Part shown: positions 17,290 to 26,834 of the stretch, piece by piece
Layout of the letters: each line of letters starts with the position of its first letter
How positions within the stretch are numbered: the first letter of the stretch is position 1
Notes under the pieces: generated by a model
Databases searched by the model: none
Told to the model about the DNA's origin: nothing
What the model saw: the letters and a program-made list of their open reading frames with translations, nothing else
Assembly (NCBI GenBank): GCA_035268985.1
Contig: DATFJV010000082.1
Span: 1 to 33,425 of the forward strand
From: JAAYHV01 sp035268985
Lineage (GTDB): Bacteria; Bacillota; Clostridia; Peptostreptococcales; Anaerovoracaceae
Direction: 5' to 3'
DNA length: 33,425 nucleotides
Made by a program: the position numbers and the translations under genes

Positions 17290-17685
17290 ATGAATATTAA
17301 GAAAAGTCTTAGCATATTATTGTTAATGGTTATGGTTATTAGCATAACTGCATGTGCTAGTGACAATAATGATGATGTATATAACAAAATCACTTCGGAA
17401 CAAGCAAAAGAAATTATAGACGCAGAAGAGGATATAGTTATTTTAGATGTTCGAACAAAGGAAGAGTATGATGAAGGTCATATTGAGAACGCAATACTAA
17501 TTCCTAATACGGAGATAAATGATAGAATTGAAGAGGAGATACCTGATAAAGATACAAAAATTCTTGTATATTGCAGGAGTGGTAATAGAAGTAGCTCTGC
17601 TACACGTGATATACTTGAGTTAGGTTACACTGATGTATACGATTTTGGGGGAATAATCAATTGGGATTATGAAATTGTAAAGTGA
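17290..17685 (+). CDS. Rhodanese-domain lipoprotein
   Basis: A 131-residue exported protein. The signal peptide ends in a lipobox I-T-A-C22, so it should be lipid-anchored outside the membrane. A single rhodanese domain (about 34-131) has the active-site loop C95-R-S-G-N-R100 and the VRTKEEYDEGHIENA motif near 54-68. The catalytic cysteine is present, so sulfur or redox transfer is possible; the acceptor is unknown. AGGAGG at 17278-17283 decides ATG 17290 over the in-frame TTG at 17284. It ends at a strong terminator. It lies 57 bases after the ABC operon and could be either its last gene or separate. Confidence 0.88.
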   Translation: MNIKKSLSILLLMVMVISITACASDNNDDVYNKITSEQAKEIIDAEEDIVILDVRTKEEYDEGHIENAILIPNTEINDRIEEEIPDKDTKILVYCRSGNRSSSATRDILELGYTDVYDFGGIINWDYEIVK

Positions 17686-17691
17686 TAATTT

Positions 17692-17718
17692 CCTGCCTAT
17701 ATTAGGCAGGTTTTTTTT
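17692..17718 (+). terminator. Strong intrinsic terminator
   Basis: Perfect 8-bp stem CCTGCCTA / TAGGCAGG with a three-base loop, followed by eight T. It separates the rhodanese gene from thpR and the glycogen operon. Confidence 0.92.
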
Positions 17719-17733
17719 ATTTGTTTAAAGTAG

Positions 17734-17739
17734 TATAAT
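17734..17739 (+). promoter_or_regulatory. Candidate -10 box for the thpR-glgBA operon
   Basis: A perfect TATAAT lies 18 bases before the thpR start. The position 17 bases upstream is the terminator T-run (TTTTTT), a poor -35 box. It is the only promoter candidate for the plus-strand glycogen operon before thpR. Confidence 0.35.
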
Positions 17740-17756
17740 ATAAAAGGGTGAATAAT

Positions 17757-18269
17757 ATGAGAGTCTTTATGGCAATTAATTTAAGCAAAGAAACAAAAGA
17801 GCGACTAGAGGAAATATCGAAAAAAATTGAAAAACAAGTTGAAAAAGGAAAGTTTATAGATCCTGAAAATAAGCATATAACCATGATATTTATAGGGGAA
17901 ATAAAGAATAAAGATATAGGTTTAGTTATTGATGCAATTGAAGAAAACTATTTTAAGCCATTTGAAATAGAGATTGGTGATATGGATAGATTTAAAAGAA
18001 ACCGTGGTGATATCTGTTATCTTAATGTTAAAAGAAATGACAAATTAGATGAGATAAACAATATGCTAAGAGAAAGTCTGAAGTCAAAAGGCATAAATTT
18101 TGACAATAAAAAATTCAAGCCTCATATTACAATAGCTAGAGATGTTATTTGGGATTATGAAAATATAAAAAAAGTATATAATACTAATTTGAAAATTAAA
18201 GTTGGACAAATTAATTTAATGGAGACTGTTAGTGGTAATAATAAGGTAAAATACAGAGTAATGTATTAG
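17757..18269 (+). CDS. thpR: RNA 2',3'-cyclic phosphodiesterase (LigT/2H family)
   Basis: A 170-residue two-histidine phosphoesterase with both catalytic motifs, H40-I-T42 (HITMIFIG) and H123-I-T125 (KPHITIAR), at the expected spacing. The family opens 2',3'-cyclic phosphates on RNA ends, and some members ligate tRNA halves in vitro. AAGGGTG lies 6 bases before ATG 17757; the in-frame GTG at 17748 is inside that site. It sits 9 bases upstream of glgB and appears to lead the glycogen operon, although no functional link is known. Confidence 0.88.
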   Translation: MRVFMAINLSKETKERLEEISKKIEKQVEKGKFIDPENKHITMIFIGEIKNKDIGLVIDAIEENYFKPFEIEIGDMDRFKRNRGDICYLNVKRNDKLDEINNMLRESLKSKGINFDNKKFKPHITIARDVIWDYENIKKVYNTNLKIKVGQINLMETVSGNNKVKYRVMY

Positions 18270-18278
18270 GTAATAAAA

Positions 18279-20135
18279 ATGAAAGAAGTTAGGATTGATA
18301 AAAAAATGCTTTATTTATTCAATAATGGAAAGGATTATAAATCATACCTTAGACAAGGGGCTCATAAGGCAAAAGTTGGTGGAGAATTTGGGTATAATTT
18401 TATGGTTTGGGCACCAAGGGCTATAAAGGTGTACTTGGTTGGTGATTTTAACAACTGGGAAAGTATAAATCCAATGACTCAAATAAAAGATAATGGGATG
18501 TGGCAATTATTTATCCCTGGCTTAAAGGATAAAGAGAAGTATAAATATTTGATAGTAGGAGAAAATAATAAGAAAATTTTCAAGGCTGACCCCTATGCCT
18601 TTTATTCAGAGAAAAGACCCAACACGGCTTCTATTACTTATGATTTATCATATGTATGGAATGATGAGGGATATAGCAGGCTATATAATCACTTCGATGC
18701 GCCTATGAACATATATGAAATGCATTTGGGCTCTTGGAAAAGAACTGAAGATAATTTATTTTTAAACTACAGAGAGATAGCGCCTATACTTACCGAATAT
18801 TTAATTGATATGAATTATACTCATGTTGAATTTTTACCTATTATGGAACATCCATTTGATGGCTCCTGGGGATATCAGATAACAGGCTACTATGCTCCTA
18901 CATCTAGATATGGTGAACCGAATGATTTTAAATATCTTGTAGATGTTTTACACCAAAATGGTATTAAGGTAATCCTTGATTGGGTTCCTGGGCATTTTTG
19001 TAAGGATTCCCATGGATTGGCAAATTTTGATGGGCAAAAATTGTATGAAAAAGAAGAACACATGAAATGGGGAACTTATAAATTCGATTATGAAAAAAGC
19101 GAAGTTATAAGTTTTTTGATTAGTAATCTTTTTTTCTGGATTGAAGAATATCATATTGATGGTTTTAGGGTGGATGGCGTAAGCAGCATGATATATATTA
19201 ACTATGGTGTTTCTGACGATAAAAAATACAATAAATATGGTGGTGAAGAAGATATATTTGCCATTGAGTTCTTAAAAAAGATGAATGAAACCGTTGCGAA
19301 TAATTATCCTGAGGTGTTTATGATTGCAGAAGAAAGTGCAGCGTGGCCACTAGTTACATATCCAACAAATGAAGGTGGGCTGGGATTTCATTATAAATGG
19401 GATATGGGTTGGATGCATGATACTTTAGAGTATTTTAACCTTGATAAAGTAAATAGAACTAAAAGTCATAACAATCTAACCTTTTCGACTATGTATCAGC
19501 ATAGTGAAAACTTTATTTTACCTTTGTCCCATGATGAAGTTGTTCATGGGAAAATGTCCATAATCAATAGAATGTACGGGGGGTATGATGATAAATTTAA
19601 AAATTTAAAATTAATCTACTTATACCAAATTACACATATGGGTAGGAAGCTAAATTTTATGGGAAATGAGTTGGCACAATTCATTGAATGGCGATATTAC
19701 GAGGAAATTGAATGGTTTTTATTAAAATATCCAATTCATTACAGCTTCAATAACTACATAAGGAGGCTTAACGATTTGTATTTAAGGGAAACGACTTTAT
19801 GGGATAGTAGCTGTAATGACTTTGGGTTTGAATGGATTGATGCTGATAATGCTAACCAAAGTGTAATTACATTTATTAGAAGAAAGAAGGAAAAGATATT
19901 AATAGTTGTATTGAATTTGCAATTATGCGATTATGGAGAATATATTGTTGGGGTTCCCAAAGCTAAAGGGTATAAAGAGATATTTAATACCTTAGAGGAG
20001 AAAGGAGAGATAAATAAAGGAATAATTAAAACTAATAATCAAGAATATCAAAACCAAAATAATTCCTTATCCATAATCTTACCACCTCTTACTGGTATTG
20101 TGCTTAAACCCATAGAGGCTATTGAAAGGGGTTAG
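18279..20135 (+). CDS. glgB: 1,4-alpha-glucan branching enzyme
   Basis: A 618-residue GH13 enzyme, near the usual bacterial length. The CBM48 domain (about 38-110) contains VYLVGDFNNW. The catalytic barrel (about 145-500) has the nucleophile D299 in GFRVDGVSSM, the acid/base E351 in IAEES, and LSHDEVVHGK for the third carboxylate. The C-terminal beta domain runs from about 520. It transfers alpha-1,4 chains to alpha-1,6 branch points in glycogen. The ribosome site is weak (TTAGGTAA), and it may depend on coupling to thpR. glgA follows after 2 bases. Confidence 0.95.
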   Translation: MKEVRIDKKMLYLFNNGKDYKSYLRQGAHKAKVGGEFGYNFMVWAPRAIKVYLVGDFNNWESINPMTQIKDNGMWQLFIPGLKDKEKYKYLIVGENNKKIFKADPYAFYSEKRPNTASITYDLSYVWNDEGYSRLYNHFDAPMNIYEMHLGSWKRTEDNLFLNYREIAPILTEYLIDMNYTHVEFLPIMEHPFDGSWGYQITGYYAPTSRYGEPNDFKYLVDVLHQNGIKVILDWVPGHFCKDSHGLANFDGQKLYEKEEHMKWGTYKFDYEKSEVISFLISNLFFWIEEYHIDGFRVDGVSSMIYINYGVSDDKKYNKYGGEEDIFAIEFLKKMNETVANNYPEVFMIAEESAAWPLVTYPTNEGGLGFHYKWDMGWMHDTLEYFNLDKVNRTKSHNNLTFSTMYQHSENFILPLSHDEVVHGKMSIINRMYGGYDDKFKNLKLIYLYQITHMGRKLNFMGNELAQFIEWRYYEEIEWFLLKYPIHYSFNNYIRRLNDLYLRETTLWDSSCNDFGFEWIDADNANQSVITFIRRKKEKILIVVLNLQLCDYGEYIVGVPKAKGYKEIFNTLEEKGEINKGIIKTNNQEYQNQNNSLSIILPPLTGIVLKPIEAIERG

Positions 20136-20137
20136 AA

Positions 20138-21592
20138 ATGATGAATGTATTGTTTGCCATTTTTGAAGCTTCTCCTTATATAAAGACAGGAGGACTGGGG
20201 GATATAGGTGAGACATTGCCTAGATTAATAAAATCCAGTGATTATGATATAAGTGTGATTATGCCTAAACATGGTGGGATTTCAAATGAATTATTAATTT
20301 CCTTGGAGAAAGTCACAGAGTTTGAATTTATAATGGGGAGCAGAAAAACATATTGCGGGATATTTAAAACAGAATTTAACGGTATAAATTATTATTTAAT
20401 AGATAATGAATATTATTTTAATAGAGAAAAAATATATGGAGATTATGATGATGGCGAAAGGATGATTTACTTTTCAAAAGCCATAACAGAATTCATTAAA
20501 CATTCTGCCAAGTTTAAGCCTGATATCATCCATTGTAACGATTGGCACACTGCCTTAGTTCCGGTTATGGTTAATGTAGACAAGGAAAACGGGATGCTAA
20601 ATAAAAGCATTAAAACTGTCTTGACTGTTCATAATAATAAATTCCAAGGAATATATAATATTAGCTTATTAAATGAATTTTTAGACTTGGCAAGTAACAG
20701 CGATGCAATTGATGCATTAATCTGGAAGAATAATAATATTAATTTCTTAAAAGGTGGAATAGTTAGCTGTGATAGATTAACTACTGTTAGTGAAAGTTAT
20801 GCAAAGGAACTATGCCTTGAAGATTATGGAGAAGGTTTAGATTGGCTTTATAGACTAGAGCTAAGCAAGTTTTCGGGTATTATGAACGGCATAGACCAAA
20901 AAAAATATTCTCCTTTCTATGATAAAAATATAGCCAAAAGATACAGTGCAAACAGTTTTGAGAATAAGGCTATATGCAAAGCTGCACTGCAAAGGGAGCT
21001 TGGATTTAAAGAAGACAAGGATGTGGTTTTTATAGGCATGGTTTCAAGAATAACCGAGCAAAAAGGGTTTGATATTATTATAGAAATCATGAATGATTTG
21101 ATGAAAAAAGACATTCAATTTGTGATAGTTGGAACAGGAGAAGACTACTATGAAAGATCTTTCTATATATATTCAAAGGCATATAAAGATAAATTTGCTT
21201 ATAGAAAGGAGTTTGATGTAAGACTATCTTCTAGGATATACGCAGGTGTTGACATTTTTTTGGTACCTTCAAAATTTGAACCTTGCGGATTAACTCAGAT
21301 GATAGCTATGAAATACGGTGCAGTTCCAATTGTTAGAGAGACTGGAGGGCTCAAAGATTCGGTGAATCCATATAATGAATATAAAGATGAGGGTAATGGA
21401 TTTAGTTTTAAAAATTATAAAGCGGAAGAATTACTTAAAATTATTGAATATGCTTCATCCATATTTAATGATAAAAGAAAATGGCATAATCTAATAATAA
21501 GATGCATGAAGAGTGATTTTTCATGGAATAATTCAATAAGTAAGTATAGGAAAATTTATAAGGAGATGGGGAAAAATGAAAATTCATTATGA
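20138..21592 (+). CDS. glgA: Glycogen synthase (ADP-glucose type)
   Basis: A 484-residue GT5 retaining glycosyltransferase. The N-terminal ADP-glucose motif K17-TGGLGD and the C-terminal catalytic SKFE381PCGLTQ and ETGGLKDSV motifs are present. It extends glycogen from ADP-glucose made by GlgC/GlgD, encoded on the opposite strand. A second ATG lies at 20141; AAGGGG upstream does not clearly choose between them. Its 3' end overlaps the GH13 gene by 17 bases. Confidence 0.95.
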   Translation: MMNVLFAIFEASPYIKTGGLGDIGETLPRLIKSSDYDISVIMPKHGGISNELLISLEKVTEFEFIMGSRKTYCGIFKTEFNGINYYLIDNEYYFNREKIYGDYDDGERMIYFSKAITEFIKHSAKFKPDIIHCNDWHTALVPVMVNVDKENGMLNKSIKTVLTVHNNKFQGIYNISLLNEFLDLASNSDAIDALIWKNNNINFLKGGIVSCDRLTTVSESYAKELCLEDYGEGLDWLYRLELSKFSGIMNGIDQKKYSPFYDKNIAKRYSANSFENKAICKAALQRELGFKEDKDVVFIGMVSRITEQKGFDIIIEIMNDLMKKDIQFVIVGTGEDYYERSFYIYSKAYKDKFAYRKEFDVRLSSRIYAGVDIFLVPSKFEPCGLTQMIAMKYGAVPIVRETGGLKDSVNPYNEYKDEGNGFSFKNYKAEELLKIIEYASSIFNDKRKWHNLIIRCMKSDFSWNNSISKYRKIYKEMGKNENSL

Positions 21593-23414
21593 TTCTCAAG
21601 ATATTGTTTATAAAAATCCATTTGGCGCGGTAAAAGAAGGTGATAATATATGTTTTAATATTAGGTTATTGCAATTCGATGATATTCCTAAAGTTTATTT
21701 AGTAATAGTAAATGATGACAATTGTTATGAAACATTAAATATGTGTCATGATTCAGATGAGTTTTTTAGTTGCAAATATTTGGCAGACAAAAAGGGTCTT
21801 TATTACTATTATTTTAAGATAGAAACAATTGATAGCATTAAATATTATGGAAATAATTCTGAGGGATTGGGGGGAGTAGGAGAATTGTTTCTATTTGATC
21901 CACATAAATATCAATTGCTTGTTTTTGAAAACCAGTATATTCCCAAGTGGTTACAAGAAGGGGTAGTTTATCAAATATTTCCTGATAGATTCAACCGAGG
22001 TGAAAACTGGAAATCGTGTCAAAAAAAGGCAGAGATAAAAGGAGACATGTTTGGGGCAAAAAGAATAATAATAAATGACTGGAACAGAAAACCTTTTTAT
22101 ATAAAAAATGTAGAAGGAGATGTTACTGAATGGCCGTTTTTTGGAGGGAATCTAAAAGGCATAATTGACAAATTAGATTATTTGAAAAATATGGGTGTTA
22201 GTATTATTTATCTAAACCCTATATTTAAGGCATTAAGCAATCATAAATATGATACATGGGACTACATGGAAATTGACCCTTCCTTTGGGGATGAAAGTGA
22301 GTTCATTGAATTATGTAATATTTCTAGGAGTAAAGGCATAAAAATAGTACTAGATGGTGTTTTTAATCATGTTGGAGCAGCTAGTCCTTATTTTGATAAA
22401 TACAAGAATTTTAATGATGGTGCATGTAGTGGTCAAGACTCACCTTATTACGATTGGTTTACTTTTTTTGAATTCCCAGATGAATATGAGGCATGGTGGG
22501 GAATTAAAGATTTGCCACAAATAAAAAAGACACAAAAAAACTTTCAAAGATATATATATAAGGTGGTTAAAAACTGGATTGAGCTTGGAGCTAGTGGATT
22601 TAGGCTAGATGTTGCGGACGAACTTAGCGATGATTTTATTAAGGGAATTAGAAAGTCCATAAAAGAAATAAATGATGATGCCATATTGATAGGCGAAGTG
22701 TGGGATGATGCTTCAAATAAAATAAGTTACGGTGATAGAAAGCAGTATTTTTTAGGACAAGAACTTGATGGCGTAATGAACTATTTATTTAGAGATTGGA
22801 TTATAGCGTTTGTATTAAAACAAATAGAGGCTGATGAATTCTGCAAAAGAACAAATAATATATATGAACACTATCCTTTTGAGAATTTGATTTCATCTTT
22901 TAATATATTGGGGAGCCATGATAGAAAAAGAATAATTACGATATTAGGAGAAGCACCTTTACATTTGAACGAAAAAGCCAAGGGTAACTATATGCTTGAT
23001 AAAGAAAAAAGGGAATTGGCTATTAAAAGATACGAGTTGGCACTTGCGATTCTCTATTTCCTTCCAGGAGTACCAACTATATATTATGGAGATGAAATAG
23101 GGAATGAAGGCTATGAAGATCCATATAATAGAGGTACCGTGAAGTGGGACTCTATAGAAACTAGGATAATTGAAGTTATAAATAAATTTTCACTATTAAG
23201 AAAATCTCATAAGGAACTTGTTTATGGGGAGTATTTGCCTGTAGGAATTGATAAAAACATTCTGCTAATTGAACGTAATGAAAAATTTCTCAACCAATAT
23301 GTGGCTCTTGCAGTTAACACAAGTAATAAAGATAAAAAGTTTAGCATTCATACTAAAAATATAAATGAAGAATTTTTTGTTAAAGCAAATTCGTACTTAC
23401 TAATCAATAATTAG
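21576..23414 (+). CDS. GH13 alpha-glucosidase/neopullulanase-like (cyclomaltodextrinase group)
   Basis: A 612-residue enzyme with an N-terminal beta domain (about 1-120), then WLQEGVVYQIFPDRF and a GH13 barrel. Catalytic residues are D345 (GFRLDVADE), E374 (IGEVWDD) and D449 (GSHD). The motif set fits neopullulanase/cyclomaltodextrinase-type enzymes that hydrolyse alpha-1,4 and often alpha-1,6 links of short glucans. As last gene of the plus-strand glycogen operon it is the likely debranching or oligosaccharide-trimming step, in place of a GlgX. The exact specificity cannot be decided here. It overlaps glgA by 17 bases and its TAG overlaps the glgP stop. Confidence 0.88.
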   Translation: MKIHYDSQDIVYKNPFGAVKEGDNICFNIRLLQFDDIPKVYLVIVNDDNCYETLNMCHDSDEFFSCKYLADKKGLYYYYFKIETIDSIKYYGNNSEGLGGVGELFLFDPHKYQLLVFENQYIPKWLQEGVVYQIFPDRFNRGENWKSCQKKAEIKGDMFGAKRIIINDWNRKPFYIKNVEGDVTEWPFFGGNLKGIIDKLDYLKNMGVSIIYLNPIFKALSNHKYDTWDYMEIDPSFGDESEFIELCNISRSKGIKIVLDGVFNHVGAASPYFDKYKNFNDGACSGQDSPYYDWFTFFEFPDEYEAWWGIKDLPQIKKTQKNFQRYIYKVVKNWIELGASGFRLDVADELSDDFIKGIRKSIKEINDDAILIGEVWDDASNKISYGDRKQYFLGQELDGVMNYLFRDWIIAFVLKQIEADEFCKRTNNIYEHYPFENLISSFNILGSHDRKRIITILGEAPLHLNEKAKGNYMLDKEKRELAIKRYELALAILYFLPGVPTIYYGDEIGNEGYEDPYNRGTVKWDSIETRIIEVINKFSLLRKSHKELVYGEYLPVGIDKNILLIERNEKFLNQYVALAVNTSNKDKKFSIHTKNINEEFFVKANSYLLINN

Positions 23415-25699
23415 TTAATATTCCATATCTTATTGGCGTATTCTAAAGCTGCTTTATCTCCAGAAAACCTGCCTGAATGGGCTATATTAATCAAACTTTT
23501 CTTTGACCATATTCTTTTGTTGTTGTAATCAGAAAGCATTTTCTCATAGGTTTGCTTGTAACTGGCGAAATCGGCAAATATTAAGTAATAGTCGGTATTT
23601 TCTCCGTAACTGGAAGTAAGAGAAGACGCTATGTCTTTAAATGATCTTCCGTTTATACCTTTTTCCATCAGATCAACGATTTTTCTTAATGTGGGATCGG
23701 AATTTATACAATTCCAAGGATTATACTCGCCTTTATTTCTCAAATCATCTACTTGGTTTTTTTTGAGACCAAATATATAAATGTTTTCTGTTCCAACAGA
23801 CTCCATTATCTCAATGTTAGCGCCATCTAATGTTCCCAATGTCAAAGCCCCGTTAATCATTAATTTCATATTTCCAGTGCCCGAGGCCTCTTTGCCTGCT
23901 AATGAAATTTGCTTTGAGACTTCTGCAGCGGGCATTGTAATCTCGGCAGCAGAAACATCATAATTTTCTATAAACACAATTTTAATCTTGTTTCTAACAG
24001 AAGGGTAACGTTCAATCATCTCGGCCAAATTTAAAATTAAGCTTATTATTGACTTGGCTATGGAATAGGATGGATAAGCTTTGGCTCCAAAGATAAAGGT
24101 TATAGGTTGCATTGTAATATCAGGATTTTCTTTTAGTTTTTCAAATAGGTACATTATATGGATTACATTTAATAATTGTCTTTTATATTCATGTAACCTT
24201 TTAACTTGAACATCAAAAAGAGAATTAGGATCGATTTTAACACTGTTTAGTTCTTTTAAACAATAAGCGAATTTCTTTTTATTAGTATTTTTAATTTCAA
24301 ATAAGGTATCAAGTACTTGGTTGTCATCTTGAAATTTAAGTAAGTCCTCTAAGTATTTTGCATCTTTAAGAAAATTTGGCCCAATTAATTCTTCGATAAA
24401 ATTAGACAAATTTGGATTGGCTTGGCATAACCATCTTCTATATGAAATACCATTAGTGATGTTGACTATTTTATCAGGGTATAGTTTATTAAATGAAGAA
24501 AATGTATTTGATTTTAATATATTTGTATGTAATTCGGAAACTCCATTCACATGGGTTGATAAATGCAAACATATATTTGCCATATGTATAGTTTCTCCTT
24601 GAATTATTCTAGTGCTATTACAATCTTTATTATTAAGTACTTTTATCTTACATCTTCTGTCTATCTCCAAAATGATTTCTAATATCCTAGGAAGGATAGA
24701 AGAAAATAGTTTTATCGGCCATTTTTCAAGGGCTACTGATAAAATTGTATGATTAGTATAAAATACACATTTTCTAATGATTTCTTCAGCTTTATCCCAA
24801 GCATAACCATATTCATCCATCATTACCCTAAATAGTTCTGGAATTAGAAGGGTGGGATGAGTATCATTTATATGGAAAGCCATTAATTTGTCTAAATTAT
24901 TTAAAGTTCCATATCTACTGTAATGACTTCTCAATAATGATTTTATTTGAGCAGAGACGAAAAAATACTGTTGTCTTATGCGTAGAAGCTTTCCTTCATC
25001 ATGGTTATCTTTAGGGTAAAGTGTTTTAGATATACTATATGCATTTTCCTTTGACGTGGATGTCTTATCTGTCGGATGTGCTTCCCACAAACGTAAAGTA
25101 TTAACTATATTGCTGTGGTATCCAGGTATATAGATATCTCTTGGTAATGCTATAACTTGATAATCTGAATAAATTATAGTTTCTTTTTCATTAACTTTGC
25201 TGGTTAACCAGCAATCTTCTAAATCTTGCCATTTATCCAGTTCTTCAAATTGTTCATTATTTCGAATTACTTGTTTGAACAAGCCATATCTGTAACATAT
25301 TGATACTCCTTGTGCATTTATGTCATTTGTAGTTAGACTTTCCAAATAGCATGAAGCTAATCGACCTAAGCCTCCATTACCAAGTCCTATATCTGGTTCT
25401 ATTTTTATAATTTCTTCATAACTAAATCCAAATTCCTTTAAGGCCGAAGTTAACTCTTCTACTAATCCTAGATTAAATGCAACACTTTTTAACAGAGTAC
25501 CTGGTAAAAATTCCATGGAAAAATAGTAAACTGTTTTAGTTGTTTTTGTTTTATAGGGTTTTATATGTTTTTCTTTAAGTTTACTAATTAATAAATAACA
25601 AACGCTTTCATACATTTCTCTTTTGGAAAGCTCCTTTGGAGATTTCCCGGTGAAAGCATCTATTCTTTTTTCAAGATCTCTTTTTATTTGGTTTGACAT
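23411..25699 (-). CDS. glgP: Glycogen/alpha-glucan phosphorylase
   Basis: A 762-residue GT35 enzyme, somewhat shorter than the typical 800 or so. It has the conserved KRLHEYKRQLLN segment and the PLP site EASGTGNMK, with the pyridoxal lysine at 612. It releases glucose 1-phosphate from glycogen chain ends. Last gene of the glgC-glgD-glgP operon; its start overlaps the glgD end by 29 bases. AAAGGAT lies 10 bases before ATG. Confidence 0.95.
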   Translation of the reverse strand: MSNQIKRDLEKRIDAFTGKSPKELSKREMYESVCYLLISKLKEKHIKPYKTKTTKTVYYFSMEFLPGTLLKSVAFNLGLVEELTSALKEFGFSYEEIIKIEPDIGLGNGGLGRLASCYLESLTTNDINAQGVSICYRYGLFKQVIRNNEQFEELDKWQDLEDCWLTSKVNEKETIIYSDYQVIALPRDIYIPGYHSNIVNTLRLWEAHPTDKTSTSKENAYSISKTLYPKDNHDEGKLLRIRQQYFFVSAQIKSLLRSHYSRYGTLNNLDKLMAFHINDTHPTLLIPELFRVMMDEYGYAWDKAEEIIRKCVFYTNHTILSVALEKWPIKLFSSILPRILEIILEIDRRCKIKVLNNKDCNSTRIIQGETIHMANICLHLSTHVNGVSELHTNILKSNTFSSFNKLYPDKIVNITNGISYRRWLCQANPNLSNFIEELIGPNFLKDAKYLEDLLKFQDDNQVLDTLFEIKNTNKKKFAYCLKELNSVKIDPNSLFDVQVKRLHEYKRQLLNVIHIMYLFEKLKENPDITMQPITFIFGAKAYPSYSIAKSIISLILNLAEMIERYPSVRNKIKIVFIENYDVSAAEITMPAAEVSKQISLAGKEASGTGNMKLMINGALTLGTLDGANIEIMESVGTENIYIFGLKKNQVDDLRNKGEYNPWNCINSDPTLRKIVDLMEKGINGRSFKDIASSLTSSYGENTDYYLIFADFASYKQTYEKMLSDYNNKRIWSKKSLINIAHSGRFSGDKAALEYANKIWNIN

Positions 25700-26816
25700 T
25701 GTAAATTCGATCCTTTCTATACTTATTGTTTTTGTCTAATACTATGGGATCTCTATAATCGCCAGTTATAGACATGTAATCATCTATGTTTGTTTGTTTG
25801 TCCATTACCACATTATCCAAGTATGAGTTCTTACCTATTGTAGAGTTTTGAAATATTATTGAGTTTTTAACTATGGTGTTTTCTTCGATAATTACACCTC
25901 TAAAAATGATGCTGTTATCAACTGTACCTTTGATAATACAACCTGTAGATATTACAGAGTCGTTTATATTGGAAGAACTTGTATATTTTGCAGGGGGATT
26001 ATCTTGGGTTTTTGTGATTATAGGCCTATGTTTATTGAATACCTCGCTTTTAATATTGCAATCTAGTAACTGTTGGTTTGTTTTTAAGTAGTCTCTTACA
26101 CTGTTGAAGGAACCCACATAGCCTACGTATTTATAAGCGAAAATGTTTAAATCTGTAACATTTTTACTAAGGTATTCCAATAAATCTAAATGCTCATCTT
26201 GTTTACAGTTGTATACTATGTATCTTAAAATAGATTTATTTATTATCAAAGAATCCAAAAAACAGTTGTTTCTGTCTTCAGAAGAATTTGATATTGAAAC
26301 TACTTTATCACTTTCGGTTAATATACTGTAATCCTTAGGACCCAATCTTGATAAATTCTCCTTATATATTAGCGTTATATCAGCGTTGTTATTTAAATGA
26401 TATTCCAAGACTTCATTGTAGTCTAAATTGAATATTTTTGAAGTTGCGCTTATAGCTATATACTCATTTATTAATTTATCAATTACTTCTTTGTTTTTAA
26501 GGATATCGTTTATTAAGAATCTTCCATTTAAATTTTTTTGTCCAAACGGGGAACCAGGAAGTATATGAAGTCCCCCGGATTTCCTGCTTAGTGCCCACTC
26601 CTTTCCAATGCCAACATGGTCTAACAGTGCACGAAAGTTCGTGGGGGCAATTATTCCTAAATCCGTAATACCGGAATTAACCATATTAGATAATGGAAAA
26701 TCCACAAGCCTATATCTTCCAAAAAATGGCAAAGCTGCTATACCCCTATCTTCGGCTAAAATGCCACAGTTATCGGGCGAATAATTTGTTGATATAATTC
26801 CTGTCATACTCGGCAT
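25671..26816 (-). CDS. glgD: GlgD, regulatory-type subunit of ADP-glucose pyrophosphorylase
   Basis: A 381-residue GlgC paralogue. The N-terminal nucleotide loop GGxGxRL of GlgC is replaced by STNYSPDNCG, and the substrate-binding and catalytic motifs are degenerate, as is normal for Firmicute GlgD. FGRYRLVDFPLSNMVNSGI and the C-terminal left-handed beta-helix repeats (about 280-360) remain. In characterised Firmicutes GlgD raises the activity of GlgC in a heterotetramer. AAGGAGGT lies 5 bases before ATG; it starts 18 bases after glgC. Confidence 0.92.
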   Translation of the reverse strand: MPSMTGIISTNYSPDNCGILAEDRGIAALPFFGRYRLVDFPLSNMVNSGITDLGIIAPTNFRALLDHVGIGKEWALSRKSGGLHILPGSPFGQKNLNGRFLINDILKNKEVIDKLINEYIAISATSKIFNLDYNEVLEYHLNNNADITLIYKENLSRLGPKDYSILTESDKVVSISNSSEDRNNCFLDSLIINKSILRYIVYNCKQDEHLDLLEYLSKNVTDLNIFAYKYVGYVGSFNSVRDYLKTNQQLLDCNIKSEVFNKHRPIITKTQDNPPAKYTSSSNINDSVISTGCIIKGTVDNSIIFRGVIIEENTIVKNSIIFQNSTIGKNSYLDNVVMDKQTNIDDYMSITGDYRDPIVLDKNNKYRKDRIYNVKPNKKRS

Positions 26817-26834
26817 AATGGACCTCCTTTTATA

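Noticed and set aside
16824..17393. 189-residue open frame on minus spanning the second permease and rhodanese starts
   Set aside because: It opposes two well-supported genes, has no ribosome site, and its hydrophobic runs mirror permease helices.
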